Assembly: GCA_037043015.1 (NCBI GenBank)
Contig: CM073323.1
Coordinates: forward strand, 14,257,758-14,321,757
Source: Bryum argenteum
Lineage: Eukaryota > Streptophyta > Bryopsida > Bryales > Bryaceae
DNA length: 64,000 bases
Direction: 5' to 3'
Shown here: one piece after another, positions 12,830 to 22,639 of the stretch
Layout: each line of letters begins with the position of its first letter
Numbering within the stretch: position 1 is the first letter of the stretch
Translations under genes and position numbers: made by a program
Notes under the pieces: model-generated
What the model was told of the DNA's origin: nothing
The model's input: the letters and a program-made list of their open reading frames with translations, nothing else
Databases searched by the model: none

Positions 12830-13112
12830 TTTATTTATTTTTAATTTCTCCTCATAATTGCCTCACAATGATACCACATGCCTCATGTTTAAAAATCCAA
12901 AAAGAAGAGTTGCCTTCACTAGAATGTAGTCACTTATTCATACTTCATTTTATGAGTCTGCGTTTTTTTCCACACAAACAAGACTTGATTTGGAACCCAA
13001 CTCAAGTGAATTCATCCAGAATGGAGTCCACATAAAGAAGTTATGGCTCTTTGAAGTTTCTATCTTTCATCCAAATTGTCGCTTTTCGACATCTTGGGCT
13101 TCTAGGGGTTAA
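12073..13112 (+). mobile_element. TTAA-flanked piggyBac-like element (1.03 kb)
   Basis: TTAA at 12073-12076 and 13109-13112 bracket 12077-13108. Left end CCCTTAAACACCCAAG; right end inward CCCCTAGAAGCCCAAG, so 12 of the 16 terminal bases pair, including the last six. No ORF. Contains an (AT)n run of about 55 bp at 12767-12821. Best-preserved intact member of the main family. Confidence 0.75.
12767..12821. repeat. (AT)n microsatellite
   Basis: Uninterrupted AT dinucleotides followed by a T run, inside the TTAA element at 12073-13112 and absent from its relatives. Confidence 0.95.
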
Positions 13113-13189
13113 ATATCTCAAGTTTGTTGCATTCAACATCCATCTACTTAGTCAGACCAAATAGCACATGTAGAGGTCCATGTGCGTAT

Positions 13190-13690
13190 TATGTGCGCAT
13201 TATGTGACATGTTCCAATCTTTATACGAATGTTCTTGTACATTGATGTACTTGGTGTAAAAATGCATTTCCTATCCTCAGGACGTCCATCACAATTCATG
13301 AACATAATAAGGTCATTCCTTCTCCAGAGAGCGGTAACTTGCAGGGCAGGAAGTGAGTCACAAAAGGTTTTTGTTTCATCTAAGAGGACGCTAGTTTTAC
13401 GTATTGTACTTGTGGCTGCACTTTCCGCTGCAGTTGGCTGGGAGGAATATGACATGTGCTACCACATTTGCAATGCGCTCGGCTTCTAGATGAGTTCCAG
13501 TTGTCGCAGTCACTCACAACTTTCGTTCTCTTTCCAGCAATATGTGAAAGAGTCTACACCTTACAGGTTTGCGATGACATGTTAGGCTTGATAGGGTACT
13601 CTAGAATCAGCTCTGCACTTCGTTCATCCTCCATCAACACTCGTATCCGAATGAAAGTCAATGGCAACGATTCAACATGCATTATTCAAT
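13190..13690 (-). other. Unassigned stretch with short open frames
   Basis: Base composition is less AT-rich than the flanks. On the - strand a 43-codon frame reads MHVESLPLTFIRIRVLMEDE... (to about 13560) and an 88-codon frame lies at 13189-13455. On the + strand an 86-codon frame lies at 13229-13489. I recognise no family and see no convincing splice chain. It may be remnant coding sequence of an unknown gene. Confidence 0.2.
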
Positions 13691-14230
13691 AACCTATCGA
13701 TAGTATGCTCACTCTGGGCCTGTCGTAGGTTTGAAATTGCTGAAGGATAGCCCTGAAAGGAGAAGCATTGCAAAGTCTCTGTTAAAACTCCAATACATCC
13801 GACATCGTGATTTCACGTCTTACCGATAGTGTTCGTCCGGAGTGTGTTTCTCAGTATTCGTTCACAAGATATAGGTCAAAAATCAAAATTCATAGGGCTT
13901 CCATGTACATAGATTCTGGAAATGTCACAACGAAGTGCCAGAAGTATTGAATTTTGATTGTTATTCCCCATCACAAAGTGGCGGTTGCATTGAGCTCGAC
14001 AAATGAGTACAAGATGACACGAAGGATACATTGATTTCTAGCCAGGGCAGCCTCAATTCCAAACACAATTTGAAAGGCAAGCTCCGCAGACATAACCAAC
14101 ACTCCTCACCTTAATTCGAAGCTAGACTGGAATGGAACAGATACCGACATTCTACACAAAATCTACGGAAGATTTCAGCTCAAAATGATGATTGAGAAAA
14201 AAAGTTCTTGACCTTCACCTGAACCTCTAT
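13691..14230. other. Intergenic and likely 3' UTR of GapA copy B
   Basis: No separate gene seen. The last 100-300 bp before 14231 is probably the 3' UTR, by position only. Confidence 0.4.
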
Positions 14231-15983
14231 CTATTCCCACTTCTCGGCCACCAAGTTGGCCAAGTCCACCACCCTCTGCGAGTATCCCCACTCGTTGTCG
14301 TACCACGCAACAACCTTCACCATGTCGTCTCCCATAACCATCGTCAACGACGAGTCCACAGTCGATGACACGTCCGTGCACCTGAAGTCCACTGACACCA
14401 GAGGCTCATCGCACACTGCCAACACTCCCTTCAACTGGGGGGTGTTGCACGCATCCCTGAATGCCTGGTTCACCTCCTCAGCGAACGTCTTCTTCTCCAC
14501 CTGCACCACCAGATCCACCACCGACACGTTCGGGGTAGGCACACGCAGCGCGATACCATTGATCTTGCCCTTCAGCCTCGGCAGCACCAGCGCCACAGCC
14601 TTCGCTGCTCCCGTCGACGTCGGCACAATGTTCAGTGCTGCGGCACGGGCTCTCCTCAAGTCACGGTGAGAAGCGTCCAGCAGCCTTTGGTCACCAGTGT
14701 ACGAGTGGGTGGTGGTCATGGTGCCCTTGACGATTCCGAACTTCTCATCCAACACCTTCACGAATGGTGCCAGGCAGTTGGTGGTGCAAGACGCATTGCT
14801 GATGATCTTGTCCTCGTGCTTGTAGTCCTGCTCGTTCACACCCACCACGTATGTCGGGATGGGACCCTTTCCGGGAGCGGTGATGAGAACCTTCTTGGCT
14901 CCGGCTTCCAAATGCTTGCCAGCTCCGGCCTCGTCAACGAACACTCCAGTTCCCTCGATCACCAGATCGATGCCCATTTCACTGTGGTATACACATTCCG
15001 CGTCTAGAAGTTAATATCACTTTGACGCATACCACCCGCCGTACATTGCAAATTTACACAACATTGAAGATTCTACCCACATGGTTCAACGCTGCATCAA
15101 CAGCAAACACGACCTACAGCTTAAATTCATGTGCTGAAAGCATTCACCAGATATGATGCTGTATAAAGAAATGATGTGAGATGATTGCGAGATACATACC
15201 CCCATGGCAGGTTGAGTGGGTTCCTGTCGGACACCACCTTGATGACCTTGCCGTCAATGCTGATGCCATCGTTGCCAGCCACCTTCACATCGGCATCGAA
15301 GGTACCCAACATGGAGTCGTACTTCAACAAGTGCGACGCCTGCTTCACGCCTCCGGTGTCGTTGATCACCACGACCTCCAAGGGAGAGTCCTTCCTTCCG
15401 TGCCAGCACCGGACGAAGTTGCGTCCGATACGCCCGAAGCCATTAATGGCGACCTTGATCTTAGCCTCAGTAACAGCCCTCGTAGCTCCAGAGCTAGCAG
15501 CCTACACCATCGCACATTGCCGAAGAATGTGAGAATTCCATAACCTCACAACTCACCCAACACTAAATATGTCAAATTAAGATGATAAAGGTGAACGTAC
15601 CACAGCGGACTGAGCAGCCACAGTCATGGCGAAGTCATCAGATCGCTTGCCGAAGACAACGGCGTTGGTGCTCTTCATGCCAGAGAATTCGGAGAATCCA
15701 TTGGACCCAGAAACCTGTAAAACGCAGATTGTCAGATAATCCACCAATTCCGACTAACTGCATGTCACTCACCAGATCACAGTCGCCCCAATTTACTCTA
15801 ACCCAAAGGACCGATCGAATTTCATGCATCTTAACAGGAGCATGAGCCATAGGTAGAATGTATAATGAGCAGCAATCAATGCGATCCGATTGAAGAATGT
15901 GGCAATGCGATGCAATGCAAGGGGGATACCTTGAGGGAGGAGGTCGCGGGCGCAGAGGCCGCGGCGAACGCGGTAGCAGCCAT
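14231..15983 (-). CDS. GapA: Plastid NADP-GAPDH subunit A, tandem copy B
   Basis: Second GapA gene with the same role and architecture as the copy at 8421-10060. Exons are 15930-15983, 15601-15714, 15200-15501 and 14231-14981. Their lengths (54, 114, 302, 751 nt) and intron phases are identical to those of the other copy, giving 406 residues. Catalytic SCTTNC and NGFGRIGR are present. Residue 377 is the family-typical Met in GDDMVKV. The transit-peptide exon 2 differs more ([26 protein letters not shown]) than the catalytic exons, which are about 98-99% identical at nucleotide level including silent sites. Introns differ in length and cannot be aligned by eye: intron 3 is 218 bp here and 124 bp in copy A. 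No lesion is visible, so both copies look functional. Confidence 0.96.
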
Positions 15984-16048
15984 GGCGATGGAGGGGTGAG
16001 TGGCGATGGCAAAAGGGGGAGAGTGGTGCGAAGGACGCCAGAGGCAAG

Positions 16049-16111
16049 ACGCTTATCAGGGGAGCAATTGGCAGGCTCCTTAGGCGGCCTCAGAATGGAG
16101 ATAAGGCTATC
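16049..16111 (-). promoter_or_regulatory. Conserved upstream block of GapA copy B
   Basis: Counterpart of the block at 10121-10184. GATAAG on the coding strand lies at 16052-16057 and the 28-bp GCGGCCTCAGAATGG block at 16084-16111, about 70-130 bp before the start codon. Order and rough spacing match copy A, while the neighbouring 5' sequence does not, so this is the best candidate for the shared light-responsive promoter or 5' UTR element. Confidence 0.5.
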
Positions 16112-16423
16112 CAAGCAGCGTCTGTGGCATTGAGACCGGAACGCATCATCGGACTTGGCCACGCCGCTTCCTCACCGTCCGTTGTGGACGTCCATCTCGG
16201 ATGTCCGTCCGTCCATCCTTCTCTCTCCCTCACTCTCTCTCACTTCATTCTACTTCTCACGTTTTCGGCCCCACCTTCAATTTCCAAGTGTCAACCAAGT
16301 TGGACATCAATTGTTGTTGGTAAAAAATAAGTGTTACAAAATTTGTATTGGATAAATAATTAAATTAATAAATAAGAACAACAAGGATTGGCGTGAATAA
16401 AATGCATGTTCGACATACCCATA

Positions 16424-16475
16424 TGTGCAACAGGAATTCTCTAGGAGATCACCCATCCCAGTAGTATTCCGGTCT
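16424..16475 (-). ncRNA. 5S rRNA-derived 3' fragment
   Basis: Read on the - strand the sequence includes CTGGGATGGGTGATCTCCTA, close to the plant 5S rRNA segment CTAGGATGGGTGACCTCCTG, and continues to an ending like CTGTTGCAC, near the 5S 3' end. About 50 nt of the 3' half is recognisable, including the internal-promoter C-box region. The 5' half is absent, so this is not a working 5S gene. It could be a pseudogene fragment or part of a 5S-carrying retroelement (Cassandra TRIM or a 5S-derived SINE). I saw no tRNA-Met primer-binding site or paired LTRs nearby. Confidence 0.6.
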
Positions 16476-17427
16476 TTGTTTCCAATCCTATTACAAAGTC
16501 TTCAAGGAGTGCATCTTAGGGTGAAGAAGGAGAACTCAATGTACTCTTCTCAAGACTTGGAGGTGTACAGTTTGGACAACCCTTATTGTCAATACTTTGA
16601 AACTTTTGAACTAATTAGAAAAGATTCCAAAAATATTTTTGCACTTGGATAGGGCTCTCACAAGCTTTGCACATGTCCCTAAACTTTTTTGCTTGAAAAT
16701 TACACCATGAAACTTTCTCAAATAAAATCCCATCACTTTCTCCAAGCCTTGCCTAAATTAGAGGCCATTTCAACCCCAAAATAATACACTAGATGCATGT
16801 ATTGAAGAAAATAAGAGAAGCTTAAAATCTTTACTATTTAGTATATACATTTTTGTTCTTTTCCTACTACCTTATAACCCTCGTCTAATATTATTCTTAA
16901 TGCATAAATACACGATAAAAAACATAAAGTATTACATGTTTACTACCACCATTTAGCTTGTTTACAATTGGTTTTGACCAAAATCCTAAGGAGCGCGGAA
17001 GAAGAGAATTCTCAATAGAAAATGATATTCTAATTTTCATTTTTGGAATATATTCAGTTGTATAAAATACAATTTTTTCAACTAAGAACTATTATGTAAT
17101 TTTTCAAATCTTAAAGTTTCAAATCTATATAGTTTATTAAGTTTCCCCGAAACCAAAGTGCAAATTAAATTGTCAAAGCATATAAAGTCTTTAACAAATA
17201 CCCCAATCAATTGGTTGAGTCAACCTGTTGAAGCATGATGACTAGTTGCTGACCATGGCACATTCACTAGTACAAATTGTGTTCTAAATTATTGTGTGGA
17301 ATTACGAGTCTAATATGACATAAGAGACTTATTTGAGAATGACATATAAACATTTTGACAACACTTTAGGACATAGTTCGTAATTGTGATCTTATTTTAC
17401 ATTTGACATGTAAGTGTGCTAGTGTTG
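16476..17427. other. AT-rich spacer
   Basis: Nothing recognised apart from the 5S-derived fragment at its left edge. Confidence 0.5.
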
Positions 17428-17997
17428 TACTCCCTCCGTCCCATAATGATCTTCATGTTGGCCTTCTTTTTTTGTCCCAAAATGATCTTCCGATTGCACT
17501 TTGTGATGTTGAAATTGGTCAAATTTGCCTTAAGATTGTTATTTGACACTAGCAAAACTACTCTAAGTGGTTGTTTTCGCTCCATCCATGCAAACATCAA
17601 GCAAAAGACAAATACAATGATTGAAAGCATTAATCTATACTTATAGTTTTTATTTTTTGCATCTCTTTGAGTATTTCCCAATTGAAGTAGATTAAGTTTT
17701 GGAAGCTGAAACAAAGGTCTATATGTGGTCTTAGGCATATGCTAAATGTCCACAAAATGGCAACCTCACACTCAACAATTAAGTGCTCACCGGTGTTCTT
17801 TAAACACGCCCAAAAATATTCACTTTTCAATATTCAAAAACTACATTTTAAAAGGGTTTCAAAACTTAATTTTTTTAGGATGCAAAGAGAACACCAAACT
17901 CTACATACTATGCAAATTGAGTCTTTAAAAATTTATTTTTATCCTTAATATATAAGATTTGGTCTAAGAGGAAGATCATTTTGGGACGGAGGGAGTA
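17428..17997. mobile_element. Stowaway-like (Tc1/mariner) element
   Basis: Terminal inverted repeats CTCCCTCCGTCCCATAATGA (17430) and the inverse of GAAGATCATTTTGGGACGGA (17971-17995) enclose 566 bp, flanked by TA at 17428-17429 and 17996-17997. The CTCCCTCCGTCCCA terminus is the classic plant Stowaway end. Two overlapping short ORFs inside do not look like transposase, so it is non-autonomous. Confidence 0.9.
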
Positions 17998-18521
17998 GTA
18001 TTCACTGAACGTGATCGTGTTACTTGTTGCCTTTTTGGTCTTTGTTGTATAAGACCATATTTCTTTTTTGGGTGACCTTTATGTGTGTATTTGAAATGAA
18101 GAGCACTTGTTTGCATCTTGTGTTTCTTGTGTTCTACTCATACTTTTAGAGATGCCTATTCAACACTAAAATCAGATTTTAAAGTTGAATAGTTCTTCAA
18201 AAGGCATGCCCACCTCTGCGAGATCCTCAACTTTGAGCTACCGCTTCTTATTCCTTTATTGGGTTACCAAATTGCTTGAAGGAGTGTCCCCTTCCCACAT
18301 CTCATAGAATGGTCTTCTCTTCAAGTTGGATAGAATTTGCAGAAAACAAATCCATTCATATGTAGAATTCCCGTCAAATGTGGGATAAGACTTGTTGATT
18401 GGGGTATTTGTTGATAATAATAATGATAATCTTAAAGATCTTAAACTAGTGAATTACACCATATGTTCCTTACTAAAAAATTGTATCTACATTGTTTGTA
18501 CATCGATACTTCAAAAATCCA

Positions 18522-19034
18522 TTAAGCCTTAAACATGCCCAATGTTGAAAAATGACATTTTGGATGAAAGGCGGAAACTTTGGAGAGCCCTAACTTCTAC
18601 TTCTATACTCCGTTTTGGACGAAATTATTTGGATTGTGTTCCAAATTAAGTCTAGTTTGTGTGATCAGTTTTTGGGACTTAAACAAAGAAGTATAAAATT
18701 ACGGCATGCATTTTAGTGAAGGCAGCTCTTGTTTTTAGGTTTTCAAACTTTAGGCATGTTTTACCATTGCTAGTCAATTAAATCAAATTATGATTATTTA
18801 TTTATTTATTTGTTTATTGCATAATAATTAACTTAAGATGAGTTCCAACAACTTTCTAGGTGGAAGATTTTTAATCCAAATGATTCTAGCATTGGATTTG
18901 CTACATATTTTCTAGGTTGAAAATAGTGACAAAATGGAGACATATGAGGAGCTAGATCTTCTTCATCTATTCTTAGATTTCATCTTCTTTTAGGGTTGGA
19001 TTCCAATTTGAGTCTAGTTTTTGTTGTACAAACC
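18522..19034 (-). mobile_element. TTAA element, inverted and truncated copy
   Basis: Begins TTAA GCCTTAAACATGCCC and continues as the reverse complement of the main family (tgacattttggatgaaag, aactttggagagccctaact). It breaks off at 19034, where the next TTAA element begins. Confidence 0.6.
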
Positions 19035-20000
19035 TTAACTCTTAAACACCCAACCGGGGTTTAGAAATTCGAAACATAATTTTTTGCAAAGTGTCATAAA
19101 TGAAAATGAAAGCAAGCTATCTAGATCTCAATCTTAAAGTAAACTTGTTTTAGTTCATGTGGGTCAAATTTGGGGTCATGAGGCCTTGTAGATTGCAAGA
19201 TCATAACATATTAGTACTAAAAAAAGTCATAAAATTTAAGCATTCTCACTTTGAAGTGAAAATGTTATCAACAAACATATTGCAATGAAAGATTCACCAA
19301 CTACAAAGATGTCCGGTCTCATGTCAACAAGACTCTTGTACAAGAAGAATTCATCCCAAAAAAAATCTTGGCTTAAATTATAGCTTTGCAAGGGTGAAAA
19401 TTACCAAAATATTTACAAAGGAAAGAGGGTCCAATTCTACACCCTTAACACTCAAATTCTTGCCATATCTTCAAAACAACTTCGGTTGGGTCAAGTTTTT
19501 TCCCAATCAAATTATACTCTATTAGGAACCTAGTCCAAAAAACAAAGTTGAAATCTAACGGCGGATGAAGAAGATATAGCTCCTAAAAAATCATCCACTT
19601 TTTCACTTCTTTCATTGTAGAACATAATCAAGAATCCAATAACAAAAGTATTTGGATTAAAAAACTTCCAACTAGAAACTTTTGATTTTTCATCTTAAGA
19701 TCATGATTGTGTATAAAAATTAAATTTTTTATGATTTCCCAAAATTGCCTCACAATGGTAAAGCATGCCCCATGTTTGAAAACTCAAAACTAAGAGTTGC
19801 CTTCACTAAAATGCACGCCAATTAGTCATACTTCATTTTAAGGATTTACAATTTTTATCGCAAAATCTAGACTTCATTTGGGACCCAACGGAAGTGATTT
19901 CGTTCAAAACGGAGTCCGGATGAAGAAGTTATGACTCTTCAAAGTTTCTGCCTTTCATCCAAAATGTCGTTTTTCGACATCTTGGGCGTTTAAGGCTTAA
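19035..20000 (+). mobile_element. TTAA-flanked piggyBac-like element (958 bp)
   Basis: TTAA at 19035-19038 and 19997-20000 bracket 19039-19996. Ends are CTCTTAAACACCCAACC and, inward from the right, GCCTTAAACGCCCAAG. Internal sequence follows the main family throughout. No ORF. The right TTAA is also the left TTAA of the element at 19997-20333. Confidence 0.7.
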
Positions 20001-20333
20001 CCTCTAACTTTTCTTGTAGCTTGAAATGGGTTTTTGCACTTTTGGGCAGCCTAAATGAAGGGGTTAAAGCAATAATCTTCTTTAGTATTTTTACGGGTTG
20101 CTTCTTATACTGCAATGTGTATGTGGTAAAATTTGCAAAATTGGCAAACATCCAATGGTTAATTTTTGGAAAAGTAACAAAATATAGTATTGGGTACAAG
20201 ATAATACGGTCAGAAGTTTATATAAAGGAAACTTTTTTGGTTCACACCCCTGGAAGTGCATAGAGGTAGGAAATTGCACTTTTAAGGTTTCAAGCTCCCA
20301 AAAAAACCAAGGATATTTTAATAAGGGTGTTAA
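19997..20333 (-). mobile_element. TTAA element, second family (shorter copy)
   Basis: Reverse-oriented relative of the element at 29093-29677: shared stretches are GGAAGTGCATAGAGGT, AGGTTTCAAGCTC and ACTGCAATGTGTATGTGG. Left end TTAA CCTCTAAC; right end ATAAGGGTG TTAA, with two extra bases. 329 bp, with an internal deletion relative to the 577-bp copy. Confidence 0.6.
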
Positions 20334-20819
20334 TAGTAGAACGAGGAAGTTTTCAGCCAATATATAAACCAATTTTTTTTTACTGTATTTAGAAGCTACT
20401 CAGATTTATTGATCTCAGATTTAATTCCATGTAGAGTACCTGAGGATTCTTTGGTCTTGTTTTGATAGTAGTTAATAGTTGATAATAGTTAGTAGTAGCA
20501 GGATAAAATTATCCAAGAATGCGAGCATCCGCTCGAAGGATCCAAGGAAGAATGTGTTATTCAACTGTCATCCGTGCAGACAATTTCATCCCGAATACTA
20601 GCGCATTCTCGGGGTCGAGGAAGCCGGGTGCAATGACATGCTATTCATTGCAGCTTTTAGAGAAAAAACTAATAGTAGACTCATAGTGACAGTGATGAAT
20701 CATGTTATATGTAGTTTTGTACCTATTTTTGTAATTTGTTTCAGTAAAAAAACTCGTTACTGGGACTAAAGTAATAGAAATCTTTTTATAAAACTACACT
20801 TTTTATATTTTTATTTTAC

Positions 20820-20965
20820 AGGCTATAGAGAAGGTTATTGTTGGAGAAGCTTTTCTTATGATACTGAACAAAGATGATGATCCAGAGCAATTGATTGTTC
20901 GAGATGTTGGGGGTACGATGACTGCGTGGCGACATGATCGCATCGCACATATTGGATATATATAG
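20820..20965 (+). pseudogene. Orphan exon-like open frame, unknown
   Basis: After a good acceptor (tttattttacag) a frame of about 48 codons reads AIEKVIVGEAFLMILNK ... QLIVRDVGGTMTAWRHDR and ends IGYI-stop at about 20964. Composition looks coding in an AT-rich setting. I recognise no family and find no clear upstream exon; a less AT-rich stretch at 20515-20690 could be a partner. Possibly a gene relic. Confidence 0.3.
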
Positions 20966-20969
20966 TTGA

Positions 20970-21650
20970 TTAGCACAAGTTTTTATAGGCGTGTTTATCG
21001 AATGGTTTTGATGATTTTTACTACATGAATATATGTTTTCAATTACTTTTTTAATATACTTATTTTCATATCGTATATATTTATTTGAGTATGGTTGAAT
21101 GGAATTATTTTTTATAATAAATCTTTTATAAAATAGCATATACATAAATAATTAGATTTTTTAAAGGCTATGCATTCCTTACAACAAAATTTCATTATAC
21201 CAATATTCTATCACATTATCATTATATTTGAGTTGTTATGACAAGCACAAACCGCACTTGGCCATGAGCGGTTTTCCTCAATACTGTGTTTAATCAAAAA
21301 CTTTTGGCACAAACTAACGAACGCTAGAGATTGGTGCAAGGAAATTATTTAATGGTATTTATCATCTTTTAAATGTCACCAATAGTACAAACTTGTATTC
21401 CACAAATCACAGAAATAAATTGCGAGTAGTTTACACAAAGCTCATATATGTTGTCATATTTGAATTGCAGATTCTTGGGTTCGAAATGACCTTCAATAAG
21501 CATGAAATGATTATAAAATCTCTTGCCAGTTGATGCAAAACCTTACATTGAGCTTTTATTTATTTATTCATTAAAAAAAAATATAGACTTATACACATAC
21601 ACAAGACATGTACATATGGTGGACATAACACATATGTATACAAGTTGGCA
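20970..21650. other. AT-rich, no gene recognised
   Basis: Stop-rich in all frames, with no repeat boundary recognised. Confidence 0.5.
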
Positions 21651-21654
21651 AGAA

Positions 21655-22080
21655 AAGAGAGAAAAAGCTGAAGGAAAGGACTGAAAAAGAAAGATTAGGA
21701 GCGGGAAGACGAGGAGAAGAAAAGATGGGAGAAAGAAAAGACAGATAAAAGAAAACAGGGGGGGAAGAAAAGAAAACATGAGGAAAAGAAGAGACAGAGA
21801 AAAGTAATACGAGTAAAAGAAAACATGGGGAAACGAAAAGAAGAGTAAAAGAAAACATGGGGACAAGAAAAGATGAGTAGAAGAAAACATGGGGAATTGA
21901 AAAGTTGATAAAAGAAAAGTTGGGTGGAAGAAAAGATGGGGGAAAGTAAACATTTAAGAAATAAAAGACGGAAGAACGGAAAGTATATGGAATGAGGAAA
22001 ATGAAAAGAACTGAAACCAATCAAGAAGGATTGAAGTAAAGAAAAAGAAATCAGTACAAGGACTCGAGGAGGAAAAGAAA
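21655..22080 (+). repeat. Polypurine tract / degenerate GA-rich minisatellite
   Basis: About 420 bp of almost pure A and G on the + strand, with repeated units such as AAAAGAAAACATGGGG (near 21790, 21850, 21880). It lies directly upstream of the GC-rich FAS1 promoter island. Long Phe/Ser/Leu-rich ORFs on the - strand here are products of the composition, not genes. Confidence 0.8.
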
Positions 22081-22109
22081 TACTTTTCAGATTCAAACAA
22101 AATAGTGCG

Positions 22110-22117
22110 GCGGGAAA
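22110..22117 (-). promoter_or_regulatory. E2F consensus site upstream of FAS1-like ORF
   Basis: GCGGGAAA on the + strand is TTTCCCGC on the - strand, a perfect match to the E2F consensus TTTSSCGC. It sits in a short GC-rich island (22105-22175) in otherwise AT-rich DNA, with imperfect relatives (gcgggaac at 22123, tttccgcgcc near 22143). FAS1 is an E2F-regulated S-phase gene in Arabidopsis as I recall, so the match is biologically apt. It is 523 bp upstream of the ATG, and the transcription start is not known. Confidence 0.45.
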
Positions 22118-22639
22118 GCCGCGGCGGGAACTCCCGCTCAAATTTCCGCGCCAACGGCCCTCCAATTTCCCCGCTCCATCCTCAGCCCTAACCTTGTCTC
22201 TCATGCTCTCCCACATTCTAGCGGTGAATCCCTTTACATTTTTCTGAGATGTGATCGTTGAATGCCATTTTGCATATTCAAGTTTTGTGCGAAAATTTGC
22301 AGATCCAGGAGAGAGGGAATTGACTTTTCTATTCGAGCTTGTTAGCGGTGCTGCATAGGATGTGATTTGGCTGAATTCGGTCTGAGGAGGAGGTTTTCAG
22401 TTCAGAGATAGTTGGTGGATCGCAGAAGTCCGGGAAATCGAGCCGATGCTGCCACATAGGGGGAGTAGTATTGTTGTGGACTGTGGTACTGTATGATGTG
22501 CTTGAGAAGCTTACAAGTGGGCGTGGGAAATCTCGGTTTCTAGTGGGAGCAGTTCGATCTCTTAAGTCTGGAGTGGATGCTTTTGAGGCATAGTAGTTGC
22601 GAGTCTTAGCTCCGATCTCATTGAATTGGAGCGAGAAGT

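Noticed and set aside
8421-15983. GapB or cytosolic GapC identity for the GAPDH genes
   Set aside because: They have a plastid transit peptide and GapA-specific residues but end at EKW-E without the GapB C-terminal extension.
16300-16700. Complete Cassandra TRIM element around the 5S fragment
   Set aside because: No second LTR, primer-binding site or target duplication was found in the surrounding kilobase.
21564-22216. Overlapping - strand ORFs of 129-173 codons rich in Phe, Ser and Leu
   Set aside because: They are translations of a polypurine repeat tract and lack complexity.
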